Source: Entonaema liquescens (taxonomy: Eukaryota > Ascomycota > Sordariomycetes > Xylariales > Xylariaceae). Taken from it: 64,000 nucleotides of DNA. The DNA lies in assembly GCA_902805475.1 (NCBI GenBank), contig CADCSX010000023.1:3906001-3970000 (forward strand). Reading direction: 5' to 3'. A model generated the notes under the pieces. It saw only the letters and a list, made by a program, of their open reading frames with translations. It did no database searches and was not told the DNA's origin. Position 1 is the first letter of the stretch. Each line of letters starts with the position of its first letter. Position numbers and translations under genes: made by a program. Positions 11,390 through 21,774 of the stretch are shown here, one piece after another.

Positions 11390-13646
11390 TTAGGCTTGGA
11401 CGACTATCTGAACGTCTGACACTGTCGCCCGTGCCATCTTCTTAAGAAGTGTTCGTTCGTCGGCTTCGCGGTACCTCTCCCAGCCGTCAAGCCCTTCTCT
11501 CGCCTGGATGCTCAACGTCTCGTAGCCCTGCTTGATCACCTCCGCCACCTCAGTACTAGTAAGATTCTTTTTCGAACTGTCCGAGTCCAACATGGTTTTA
11601 TAATGCGTACTCACGCTAATAAGCGTTCCTATTGAATTCGACGGTCGGCTCGATAGGTGGTAGGTGTCGCGGAATTTTACTAGGATCTCGCCACTCTCTA
11701 CAACTTTATAGAATAGGTCATCATAAGCAGCAGGTGTGGGAAGAAAGGCCTCACCTGCTGAGAGGGAAAGGGCTAGTAGGTTCACAACTAGGTCCAGGAG
11801 AGATTCGTAGTGAGATAATCCCTTGAAATCGGAAGCGTAGGTAGTGAGGAAGCGGATAAGGGATAGCAGTGAGCGGAACAGCTCAGACCAATGGTATTGC
11901 AGTCGCGTCCGTGACCGCGAGAGGTATGAGATGATACGGAGCATAATGCCAACGCACAAGGTATAGAGGCTGACATCAAGTCTGCGGCGCAAATTATGGT
12001 TGATGCCATCTATCATGGTGTCTAAGACGCTCGTCGCCAAGATGCGGTCTCCCCTGACAGCCGGCAGGTATGGTTGCCGTTGACGGCAGAGTCTAACGGC
12101 GACTTTACTCTCGTCACTACATATCCGCTTGCATAGCAGCTGATCCTCAATGAGTAGCCGAAAAACCATCAGACTGAGATGGGCATAGTTGGTGGCTCTA
12201 GTAGAGAGGAAGGCATGCTGAAGTAGGTAAGAAGTCAATGAGAGGAAACTTGAAATAGGTTGTTCTTCGCCCTTTTCGGCGGGTAGAGTGACAAGATTGA
12301 AGCAAAACAGCTTATTCGCGTGGCTGAAGTCATATGCGCCCAGTAGCACAGCAGCATGTTCACCAGGTCTAGCTAGGTTAGCCAAGGTCGAAAGAGCAAA
12401 TGAGACACCCATCTTACAATTTTGCAAACATTTGCTTGGCCACCTCTGGGTCGTACGCCGGTTTTTGATTCGCCTTTGAACCAGGAGTGATAGCGCCAAG
12501 CCCTATCATGGTTAAGGTGTTAGTGATGGACCATCCCTCGGGTAGGTCTTGTAGGATATCAACGTATTGACCCCTTAAACCCCGGCATGTGTGCCCGACA
12601 CATCGGACGATCTTCCGTATAGTAGCCTCATTAACAAAATCGTTGAGGCGTAGCTGGTAGGGATTCTGGAACTCAAATTTATTATAATTTGCCAATAGGC
12701 CTAACAAAGTAAAAGGTTCCAGGACCTTTTCGGGAGATTCCGAGTCTTGGATGAGCTTGGCTATGTCAGTGTCGGGACCGATCTTGGGGATAATAAGGAG
12801 GGCCAACCTTCATTATGGCGGGGAAGAGATCCCGCTGTATGAAATATGTCAGAATACTCGTTTGGTATGCACCCGAGGTGATGGACAAGACAACGTCCAC
12901 AGCCTTTTGCCGAACTTCCACTGTAATACCATTATTATTAGCATCTTCGTCGTCTGGCTTACGGAATAGGAGATCAGCCTACTCGATTTGCCATTACGAA
13001 TAACCCCATCCAGAGCCCCTACGAAATCGGTGAAAACGGCGTCAACCTGATCCAGGCCTGCTAGGACAGCTATGATATCCGAACTCGGATTTGTGTATTT
13101 CTTGGGAAGAATGACGGAAAAGAACGTCGTCAGAGTCTGTGTGTGTCAGGTTAGTTAGACATATGCCATATGTTTCGAGAGACATGATTATAGAATCCAA
13201 CTTTAATTATTTACCTCGAGAGCATGTAAGTCAGCTACACCACTACCCTTCTTTAAACATTCCACGGCGCGAAAGAAGAGCTGTTGGGTTTGCGACTGAA
13301 GGCTTATTAGGTCGTCGGGTCCTAGCGAGGCTAGAGTTTGTTGTAAAAAGGGTCGGTCGGGCTTTAAGAGGAAGAACTCTCGCCAAAAGCCTTCGGCTTT
13401 CTCTCCGTCGGTATCGACATCATCCTACTCAAACGATGAAGGGTCAGCGAATGGTCGGGAGGAATGAATATCTTTCTTGTATAAGTCGACATACCTTGAA
13501 TTCCCATTGTCAGCTTTTAAACCACAAACCTAAGAACAAGAGGAAATCCGAGGCTCCCGAACCTTGAATAACGCTTCGTATAATTGATCTATTTTCGGTT
13601 GGAAGGTTTCAGGTCGGGCCTGTTGGGTTAAGGGCGAGGCTTCCAT
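11390..13646 (-). CDS. ARMH3/DUF1741 family armadillo-like helical protein
   Basis: Six exons on the minus strand: 13563-13646, 13215-13424, 12983-13136, 12808-12920, 12418-12755, 11390-12368. Spliced they give 1878 nt, 625 residues, in one frame. Introns are 138, 78, 62, 52 and 49 bp, all GT-AG. The joins restore family-like text, for example FWREFFLLKP, IRNGKSMEVRQKAV across intron 3 and FAKLPGEHAAVLL across intron 5. LLGLLANYNKFEFQNPYQLR is highly characteristic. The C-terminal third carries the DUF1741 region (SLYTLCVGIM onward to PAAYDDLFYKVVESG). The protein is expected to be an all-helical, soluble Golgi-associated scaffold; the animal homologue ARMH3 (C10orf76) binds phosphatidylinositol 4-kinase beta. 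The length is slightly below the animal protein. Intron 1 (donor GTTCGG) is the least certain join, since a GTATGT donor also lies inside it. The gene is transcribed divergently from ISA1. Confidence 0.9.
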
Positions 13647-14422
13647 GACCGAGGACGATGCATGTGTTATATTGTATTATATTATATTATATTATATATT
13701 ATATCGTATCGTAGGCATTTGTTGTATCATCGCAAGACCCAGGGGGTTAAGTCAAGTTGTATATATATAGTTATATGTATATATAAACTATGCTGTAAGT
13801 TGTGCGACGAGTTATTCCGTGAATCGCGTGTTGTATGAGTGGTTCTTTAGAGGGTCTTCTTTTGTGTCAATTGCAATTATGCTATGTAAATCGTTAAATT
13901 GTCACAGTCGAGGGGATGCGGCATCGCAATCAACTAAAAGAATGATCAACTAAAAGAATGACAATCAAGACATGCGACAACCATTCGTCTGGGTTTATTG
14001 TAGTACTGTGTTAAATTACCAGGGTAAATCCGCGTCACGCACTGTACACCCTATCTTTAACCGCGTAATTGGTAATTGTATTAACTAAGCAGCCAAGCTC
14101 ACTTGCGTAGGTAAGCAGGCAAACGGGTACTCAGTTAGCATTCCATCGGACCGGTAAGTTTAGAGCGGTTGACCAATAGAGAACCCTTCATTGGTCCGGT
14201 CAGAGCCGGGTCGCAAACCTTATCGGCCGATGTCATCAGACCGTCCAACCTCGAAAAGCTACATACTTTCCAAGCAATTACAATCAACTTTTTTAAATTC
14301 GCCATTAGTCCTAAGATTTTAATGGGTGCTTCATAATACGGATATTATAATTCAAGCTACAGCTTTTCCTTTCCTTTCCTTTTTCTTATACATTACATTA
14401 CAATACAGTTGTCCACGACGTC
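13647..14422. promoter_or_regulatory. Shared divergent promoter region, ARMH3-like / ISA1
   Basis: 776 bp separate two head-to-head start codons. Visible elements: an (ATTAT)n run at 13675-13702, CCAAT boxes in both orientations near 14171 and 14193, two cggaccggt/ggtccggtc half-palindromes near 14147-14200, and a CT-rich tract at 14361-14389 (agcttttcctttcc) just before ISA1. CT tracts of this kind are common upstream of fungal start sites. No transcription start can be fixed from sequence. Confidence 0.55.
13931..13962. repeat. 16-bp tandem duplication in the divergent promoter
   Basis: caactaaaagaatgat is followed directly by caactaaaagaatgac: two adjacent copies differing only in the last base. 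Confidence 0.85.
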
Positions 14423-15198
14423 ATGAATTCCCCTCGCATAGCGTTTTCGCGAACTTGGACAGCCCTGTCCGGCCGTCTCATCGCCACATCAGCTCCGAAA
14501 TCACGCCCTTGCGAAAGCCTCTTGCGACAATTCTCAAATTACCAGCCATGGTATGCGCCCTCGGAAAAGCTTCGAGAAACGCCATCATACCAACCTTACC
14601 CCCTAAATCCAAACCCGAGTACATCGTCGCAACCGCGCAACGAACCTATACCAGAAACCTCTATCGCTAGCCCCATACCAAACGTTCACGAGACAAGACC
14701 ACCTCCTCAACCAAAAGCAGCTATTCAACCCGATGTTGCCGTCACAGAAAAAGAAGCACAGTCCCCGAAGGCGACAGCACCAAGGCGCAAACTCAGACCA
14801 CGGAAAGCCGCGTTAAAACTTACTCCTTCAGCAGTAGAGCAGCTTCGCGCCCTACTGGACCAACCAAACCCAAAGTTGATCAAGGTGGGGGTGCGCAATA
14901 GAGGATGCAGCGGTTTATCTTACCACTTGGACTACGTGGACAAGCCTGGGGCTTTTGATGAGGAGGTCGAACAAGATGGAGTAAAGGTCTTGATTGATAG
15001 CAAGGCATTATTCAGTATAATAGGGAGCGAAATGGACTGGGTTGAGGACAAGCTGAGCCAACGGTTTATATTCCGGAATCCCAATATAAGTCAGTATTTC
15101 TCATTTATAACCTTCCCTTATCTTAGCAGATGCGACGACTAGGTACTAACCCGTGTATAGAGGAAGAATGCGGCTGCGGAGAGTCATTTATGGTGTAG
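14423..15198 (+). CDS. ISA1: Mitochondrial iron-sulfur cluster assembly protein Isa1 (A-type)
   Basis: Two exons, 14423-15089 and 15161-15198, joined over a 71-bp intron (donor GTCAGT, branch-like tactaac at 15144-15150, acceptor ATAG). The join forms the lysine of NPNIKEECGCGESFMV. The product is 234 residues. The three cluster ligands of A-type carriers are present: C162 (RNRGCSGLSY) and C226-x-C228 near the C-terminus. Residues 1 to about 125 are Arg/Ser/Pro-rich with few acids at the start, fitting a mitochondrial presequence plus a low-complexity linker. The Fe-S biogenesis domain runs from about 130 (LKLTPSAVEQL) to the end. Isa1 acts in the matrix with Isa2 and Iba57 to deliver 4Fe-4S clusters to aconitase and lipoate/biotin synthase-type enzymes. 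Stopping at the first exon would lose the essential C-x-C, so the intron is needed. Confidence 0.93.
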
Positions 15199-15982
15199 TT
15201 GTGCATGGCGAGTGATGACGAGGTCGGATACCATTCATCTGCATTGGGCGGCGTTACCCCTATCATTATTATTAGACTGTACAAACATCAACATTTGGTT
15301 AGAGCATGCTGACCCCGCCATTCAACTACGACTCTAGCAGTCAGTTGTACAGGGGAAGACTCGGTGTTAAATTGATCAAACATGTATACAAGAAGCAAAT
15401 CTTCTCAGATACCGTTTGCGAAACCCAACTATACGATCACACAAGCTGTGTCCAAGACTCCAAGTTGCTATAATTGAGACGTCTCAATGAAAGGGCTGGC
15501 CGAGACCAGCAAGGGACGCATTCTTTGGTCGTATAGGTTATGATAACCTTAAGCTGGGTATATAATAAATCAACCTAACAAAACTATCTATAGTTAATGA
15601 TAAAAATATAACCTTTACATAGCAAACCCGACTCAGTGTTCGATGAGCTTACTTCCTCATATAAATAGCTTATTGTGTTCTCGATACAATTTACCTTAGA
15701 TCTGATCAAACATGGCGTGAAGCCCGAGATAGACCACTCATCACGTTCCAGTATCTTACAAAGCTACTAGGGGGGAGGGGGGTTTATCAGCCTATGACAC
15801 TTTACCCCTATCCATGACCAACCTCATGACGAGCAGTCTGGTAAGTTGCACTCTTATATGTAGGTCTTTGGTTGTACGAAAATATAGTGTAGCTTTAGCA
15901 ATATAAGACAAGCACTACTTTATATTGACCCTCTTTCAGAAACTGGCACAAGCTCCCCGACACCATATTGACCATATTATAT
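15199..15982. other. Convergent intergenic region
   Basis: 784 bp between the ends of ISA1 (+) and the rhodopsin-like gene (-). A G-run (ctaggggggaggggggtt) occurs at 15769-15783. No ORF or RNA is recognisable. It should contain both terminators, which cannot be placed exactly. Confidence 0.5.
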
Positions 15983-17470
15983 CTATGGCGAATAGGGACG
16001 GGGGGTTCTTTCTAGCTCGAAGTCGACGGTATCATCCGCCTCCTTCCTCGGGTATTGGACATAGACTTCCTCCATCTTTAGAATACGGTCACCAGAACCA
16101 ATGCCGCCAAGCGCTGCTCTCTCCTTGGCGAATTCGTCAGGCGACCTCGCCATCCTGGAACGTCTTGATGCAGATAACGAGACGTGGTTACTTCGTGCCC
16201 TACTTGGTACTCTTCGGGAACGATCCTTGATAAATGTGACTGGACGAGTCAGGTGAATAGATCCTGCTGCCTCGCGCATTAGTGCACAACGAAGGACGGG
16301 GATCGAAGCCGCCATTATGGTAGTAGCAATTTCCGCTACGGACCAAATGGCGAGTTCGAAGACGTTATCTAGACGTACCATTTACATTAGCACCATATTC
16401 TATACTGGCGTTAGGCATTACTACATACCACTGAAGTCATCACTCCGGAGAACGCTGAGTTTTGTGCACTTGACAATTGAAGTTACGCCGGCGCTGCGTT
16501 GTCATGTAAGATGGTGGGCTAGGGAGAGCCGTACTACCTATCAGAAGCGTCCAACTTACCAAAGACCCATACTCATGGCTACAGAGAGCCCGACTTTCTC
16601 ACTGGGTCGTATCTGCAGTTTTATTATAATCGGCCACGGAAGAGCAGCCAGGACGAAATCCATAAACGCAGAGTATGCTAAGGCTAGTCAGCGATTACCC
16701 ATTGCGACATGACATTGCTCCCATAAGCATACCAGCAGCAAATGTAGTGAATGCGAGGATGAGATTCCTATTCCAACAGACACCGGTGGCGTGGGAGTCC
16801 CAGATCATTCTCGCTGGCCGGCACTGTACCCATCGGAGTATCAAGCTAACACAAGTAACCACGTTCATCGATATCATGATCATGCGAAGCGCAATCTTTA
16901 GTCGAGGGCCCGCGATTCTCATGAGCGTTATGGCGAAGGAAGTCTTGCTCCATATTGCCGAGATGAAGAATAGGGTTCCTGCCTATTGGCCCTTCTATCA
17001 GCATGTAATAATAATGTAGCTATGAAGCATTCGGAAGGCAGTGCTGCAATTGAGGTCACAGAAAAGATACAAGGGATGGCTGATAAAGATGAAAGCTACT
17101 TACAATTGTACTTAACATGCCTACATCGTGGGCGCCCATCCGGTTATCTTGGTCATGCCTAATGAAGACTGCGGATACGCAGAGACTTATGAGTGCTCCC
17201 GAGGCAATGAGAAAAAGCTAGAGTAATCTCAATGGTAAGCGAGCCGAGATATACCTCAAGCGTTAAAAGCGTGGTCTAGGTACTAACCCAAGATGCTACT
17301 AAAACCCAATCATCCCACCACAGCCCTCGGCCTCTCTTCGACTTATAGAATATCCGAAGTCCCAGAAAGGCAGTAGAGAGGCTAATAAGAACCCATATCA
17401 CAGCGTCTACCCAGTGGCCAGCACCAGGTGTGGGTGTGTTGCTCGGGGATTCAGCTCCAGTCTCTGCCAT
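15983..17470 (-). CDS. Rhodopsin-like (SAT4-type) seven-helix membrane protein
   Basis: Six exons on the minus strand: 17288-17470, 17104-17217, 16733-16982, 16560-16677, 16429-16493, 15983-16368. They total 1116 nt, 371 residues, in one frame. Introns are 70, 121, 55, 66 and 60 bp, all GT-AG. The layout is that of the fungal rhodopsin-domain/SAT4 family. Helix 1 carries WVLISLSTAFLGLRIFYK and is followed by LWWDDWVLV. Then come WSKTSFAITLMRI, the signature loop WVQCRPARMIWD...GVCW, AYSAFMDFVLAALPW (formed across intron 3), AMSMGLCAGVTSIVKC (across intron 4), and NVFELAIWSVAEIATTIMAASIPVLR (across intron 5). A long cytosolic-type tail rich in Arg/Ser follows. The family is plasma-membrane and often of unknown ligand; some members are near secondary-metabolism or virulence genes. 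No such cluster is visible here. Confidence 0.9.
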
Positions 17471-18897
17471 AAAGTGTAAAATGCCGATCTGGTTCTGTCT
17501 TCTGACTTCAGAAGATAGTTCTTAAGGATACCACTGTTAATATAAGGAGGCTTAGATGTTAACATCTAAGCAAAAGGGGAATCGGAAATCATGATTCATG
17601 TCGGAACATCGTGAACACAGCTATGTAGTGGTGTACGAAGAGAACGTTACACAAAGCATGGATGACGATCCTAAGCTTCTGCAATGGCAATGTACAGGAT
17701 CCTCCGGCCTGTACGGTTGTGCTCATATTCGGTAAGGGGCTATATATCTCCAGTTATGTCGTTTGATAAAGTCTACGGTTGAAGAGTTGTTCTTGGTTCA
17801 CCATGGAAAGGGGTAGCTAACCAGCTAATATTGAAGATAAGACCATAATAGTAGTACACTCCTGCAATCCCACCTTATAGAGAATCTATATTCAGATTCT
17901 ATATCAAAATAATTGAAACACATCTCTGTTGGTATAGTCGTTACAATGTACCATCGTGTCAGGGTAGTTTTCATGGTCCATAAATAACGCTTACGTGCAA
18001 GACTGCCACCGGCAGGGATGCTTCTACGTTTTTGATATTATGATATTTTTGGTTTAGTCGTGCATATATGAGTATAAATCGCAGCTACATCCATACATTC
18101 TTCCTGTATTATGCCATAAACATACTCGGACAAGTACCGAAGCCGGTTATCTTAGTTCAAGGATTATTTACAATGCAACCCCCTAATCCCAACCTCAACA
18201 TTCCTTCCGGGTAACAAAGGGACTCGGGATGTGTGATATTCATCCTATTGGTCGGCTATCAATGCGACTTCTCCTTGGTCAAACACCTGGAAGTCTATTT
18301 TAACTCGATCGTCCGTAGCCGCCCATTAGCGAACCAAAACGAGCCCAGTACGGGCTCAAGGTTGAGCCTATTCTACTATGGTAGATTTGAGCAATTAGAC
18401 AAGAGGCTAGCAGACTGGATCCGAAACATTGAAATAAATAGAAATAAAGCTGTTATTGCCAGCCTTATTTTACAAGATGATTAGAAACATGTAACGCTCA
18501 TCAGGTAAAAGGGACGTGGAACATCAAACATAATTCTACATCAAGGATGTTTCTTACCACCCTCCGCAAGGGTTATGTCATGCACGCATGCTCTACATGA
18601 TATGAAGGAACTCATCGCAACTGGAAATAAATACTGCATTACCCCTATGAGATGGTATAGCCCTAAGTGGCCTAGGACAGGGTTTGGGATATATTACTAT
18701 TACGAACCAGCGTATATTTCATAAATTCCTCCGTTTCCCAACCAAAACTCCGACTCAGGTTGCAACGAAGTCACCCAAGTTGCATCACCAGTCCTTTCTT
18801 AAGCGCGTCTATCTCTCGCTTGCCTAAGGGGTCCTTGTTGTCATGGTTTGCTGCCTTTCGTTGAGAGCTAGTCCACTTTAATCATGAGAGTTAGCAT
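17471..18897. other. Intergenic stretch, one doubtful ORF
   Basis: 1.43 kb between two minus-strand genes, so it should hold the promoter of the rhodopsin-like gene and the 3' end of the next. An 83-codon frame at 18233-18484 (+) has no family resemblance and no splice-supported extension. A short palindrome at 17548-17569 (gaggcttagatgtt/aacatctaag) and an imperfect one at 17878-17903 (gagaatctata/tcagattctata) are visible. Confidence 0.45.
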
Positions 18898-20087
18898 TTA
18901 CTTTAGACAACGAGTTGAAGAGTCTTGGCTATCTTCCAAGGGGGAAGGGCAAAGAAGCTTCAAGAAGCAACCTACAGCTGTAATATCGAATTCATCACCG
19001 CCAATGGAAGAGCGCTTCCCTTTAGCATATCTCTTCTCGTATTTCTTCAATGCAGCCTTAAAGCCCCACGGGTCCTTCGCATTCTTCTTAGGTAATTCCA
19101 TTTCTCCACGGAGATTCGCAGTAAGCTCGTCGATATTTTCAGGACCCTGTAATGTGACACCTCGGTGGTTGGCGTATGAAAGAACAACATCGTCAAACTG
19201 GCTGGCGTGGAACGTCGTTTTACTAGTTCCTTTCTTATTTTTATTATCGTCCCTCTCGAGGATACCAACTTGGCGTACTTCAGAAGCAATTGCCAGATAT
19301 GCAGCCATGATGGTGCCCAGGCTTTTCACGTCAGTAGCGTCGCCAACCAGATCCAAGCTATCGAGTTGCGCAAGCATGTCTAGGAACATAAGGCCGACAA
19401 GACGCATAGTTTCCTCAACGCATTCACCATCGTCAACCCTAACGAGATAGAACAAATATTAGCAGGGAATTAACGAAGTCGTTGATATAAGTCAGGGGAT
19501 CTTTACATCATCATTATACCACTGGCTGGGCACAGCAACCAAAGTGCGAGACCCTCGCAAACAGCCCACTCGTGTCGCCAGCCACGCTCTGCTGCCTCAA
19601 CATAATCTAACAGCAGGTTCTGCACCATCTCAATGCACCCGTAACCAACGTGGTCATTGTAGGTATACATATCAAAATTATCGGGATCGCGTAAGGAAAG
19701 ATGGATGTGTTGAGTGTAGTATTTCCGGTAGCCGGGTTGGCTCACAACCCACGGATGATCTGGATTTTCTACGATGGGTTTGAAGCATACACAGCCTTTT
19801 CGGCCGCACTTAGGCCCATCTCTATTTCCCTCCTCCTCCTCCTCCTCCTCCTCCTCCTCCTGCTCGTCTTCTTCGTCTTCGTCGTCGGCGCTCGGTACTG
19901 GCGGACAAATGGTTATGAACGAAAAGCATTTGTCAGGCTTCTCCCAGATAGTTTGGTAATCAGCTTCGGCATTAGCTGAGCCAGACACGGCGGACCATCG
20001 ACTACTCTTCGGCGGCTCATCAGTCGATGTCTTAGTTTTCTTCTTGGCAGAAGTACTAGTGCTCGACGCAGCGCGTTTAGGAGGCAT
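18898..20087 (-). CDS. Conserved fungal protein of unknown function, acidic N-terminal half
   Basis: Two exons, 19507-20087 and 18898-19438, with a 68-bp GT-AG intron (donor GTAAAG). The join gives 373 residues in frame, reading ...SGIMMMVDDGECVEETM.... Without splicing, exon 1 stops directly after the methionine run. The first ~30 residues are Lys/Ser/Thr-rich and basic (KRAASSTSTSAKKKTK) and could act as a nuclear signal. Residues ~66-86 form an Asp/Glu tract encoded by a GAG/GAA run. A cysteine trio follows (KCGRKGCVC), then a folded-looking region (HPWVVSQPGYRKYYTQHIHLSLRDPDNF). The second exon contains ILERDD and a basic stretch, ending near GGDEFDITAVG. I recognise this as a widespread ascomycete hypothetical family but know no function. 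There is no signal peptide or membrane segment. Confidence 0.8.
19831..19862. repeat. (CTC)n microsatellite inside the coding exon
   Basis: About ten CTC triplets on the plus strand read as consecutive GAG (Glu) codons in the minus-strand gene. The run is in frame and would change length by whole residues. Confidence 0.85.
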
Positions 20088-20559
20088 TGTAAGAGGAATG
20101 AGATATAACTCTTAACAGTAGTTTTTAATGCAAATGGTAGACTGTAGTTAGCAAATTGATGGCTTAAATAAGAAACCCTCTATAATGAAAGTTTAAGAGG
20201 ATAAATAGTTATATCAAAACGAATTAAAATTATTTTTTTTTTTAAGAAGAGCTACCTAAGCTAAGTTAACTCGTTAAACGCGACGCGATCCATATGCTTC
20301 CCCTGATTTCTCTAAGCCTTCAATTAACGTCATAGCTTTGTAAAGACCCAATAATTAAAATATTTAAAGCCACATTGTGGCTTGTCGATCCGGACCAAAA
20401 CGACCCTTGGGAACTGAGACGTCATACTACGACGTAAATCCTTTATGGCTTCAAATACGGAAAGTAAACATACCACATCTTTCCCCGCAGCCCCCGCCTC
20501 TCGATTTTTTTTTCTTCTCTTTTCCGGCTACCCACAAAGAACGTCTACGTCAGGATGTT
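20088..20559. other. Intergenic region between two minus-strand genes
   Basis: 472 bp. It holds the promoter of the acidic conserved protein, including an AT-rich patch with a T-run at about 20229-20244. It also holds the 3' flank of the secreted-protein gene. The 62-codon plus-strand frame at 20377-20565 has no supporting features. Confidence 0.5.
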
Positions 20560-21247
20560 CTATGAAACTTCCTTTATGCTCAAGTCCACCGGCTGACATG
20601 ATGGGTTATGCGGAGGTTGCGTAGATACCCAAGCGATCGATTGGTAGTAGTAGCCACCTGTAAATTGGTAACACAGGTGGAAATTACTTAGATTGCCTAG
20701 GGACGGGGCTGGAAGAGGATATGTAGAGTTGAAGTTTGAGTCATCGTAACCCCCGTACATGTACAACGTCCCATTATCAGGGTGGAAGTAGACAGAAGTG
20801 CCATCCTCAACTCCGGGATAGATGAGGGCTGTGAACACATTGCTGCTAAAGCTTGGTTCGAGACGCAAAGATGAGGGTACAGTAATGGTACCGTTGTTAC
20901 TACCTGCCTTCAGAAGGTAGGTGATCCAACCAGGCTGTGAGGGAACGCCTGTTTCCGGATCGTAAGAAGTGTAGTTGAAGTAGAATTCAGTTACACTACC
21001 AGCGGCAGCAGTGGCATAGCAAAGGCCTTCGATGGCTGCACCAGCATGGCACGCCGCAGCATATCCTATCGAATACAATTAGTGACCTTTTCAACTTGCT
21101 AATAAGTTAAAAGAAGTAGAGACTGAAAAGAATACCATCAATTGACGAGTTTGATACGCCTTTGATATGCAGCGCATAAGGCCCAGTAGCGTTCGAAGCG
21201 AATGCACTGCTGAACAAGGCGATGAAAACAAGAAGACGAGAAAACAT
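20560..21247 (-). CDS. Small secreted glycoprotein-like protein, candidate effector
   Basis: Two exons, 21136-21247 and 20560-21065, with a 70-bp intron (GTATTC...GATAG) whose join restores IDGYAAACHAG. The product is 205 residues. The N-terminus MFSRLLVFIALFSSAFA is a clear signal peptide with likely cleavage after Ala17. The mature part has four cysteines (CHAG, GLCY, HLCYQF, PSCQP), enough for two disulfides. It also has seven N-x-S/T sequons, no membrane segment and no GPI-type tail. GGYYYQSIAW near the C-terminus and the early Cys-rich segment recall a family of secreted ascomycete proteins of unknown function (possibly one of the recent DUF79xx groups, from memory and unverified). The start codon lies about 55 bp from the AT isochore, so its promoter reaches into RIP-degraded DNA. 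Expression may therefore depend on chromatin state, as for effector genes in AT-isochore fungi; that is inference. Confidence 0.85.
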
Positions 21248-21320
21248 GGTGAGGATGGTGAATGAGGATGACATGAAGAAAAAAGAAAGAAGGGAAAAAA
21301 ATCCGGGAAATAAATGAAAA
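21248..21320. promoter_or_regulatory. Short promoter at the right AT border
   Basis: Normal sequence upstream of the secreted-protein gene lasts only about 55-70 bp (a purine-rich run around 21275-21300). After that, essentially pure A/T sequence begins. Any further upstream control sites must lie in the degraded isochore. Confidence 0.55.
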
Positions 21321-21628
21321 TAAATTATATATTTATATTAAATTATACTTAATAAGTATTGATAAAAGTAATTTTAAATAATAATTATATAATTTATATA
21401 TTTACGAAAATTTAAATTAAAATTTTTATATATATTTAAATTTTTAATATTTTATTTTAATATTTTTTAATATTTTTTATATTATATTAATTTTATATTA
21501 AATAAAAAATCGATAATAATTTATTATTATATTTTTAAAAAACAACCATTTATTATAATTTAAATAATAAATAAAAAAATAAAAAAAAAATATAAATAAA
21601 AAAAATATAAATAAAAAAATTAAAAATA

Positions 21629-21744
<116 letters not shown>

Positions 21745-21774
21745 TAAATTAAAATTAATTTTATAATTTATTAT

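Noticed and set aside
13139..13567. 142-codon plus-strand ORF
   Set aside because: It overlaps exons 1-2 and introns of the ARMH3-like gene on the opposite strand, whose six exons join in frame with family-like sequence.
14326..14670. 114-codon plus-strand ORF overlapping the ISA1 start
   Set aside because: Out of frame with the Fe-S domain and lacking any family features.
16317..17019. Two plus-strand ORFs of 131 and 114 codons
   Set aside because: Antisense shadows of the rhodopsin-like gene.
18233..18484. 83-codon plus-strand ORF
   Set aside because: No recognisable motif and no splice-supported extension; plausible by chance in 1.4 kb of intergenic DNA.
18884..19450. 188-codon plus-strand ORF
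   Set aside because: Exact antisense of exon 2 of the conserved acidic protein, which is supported by splicing and composition.
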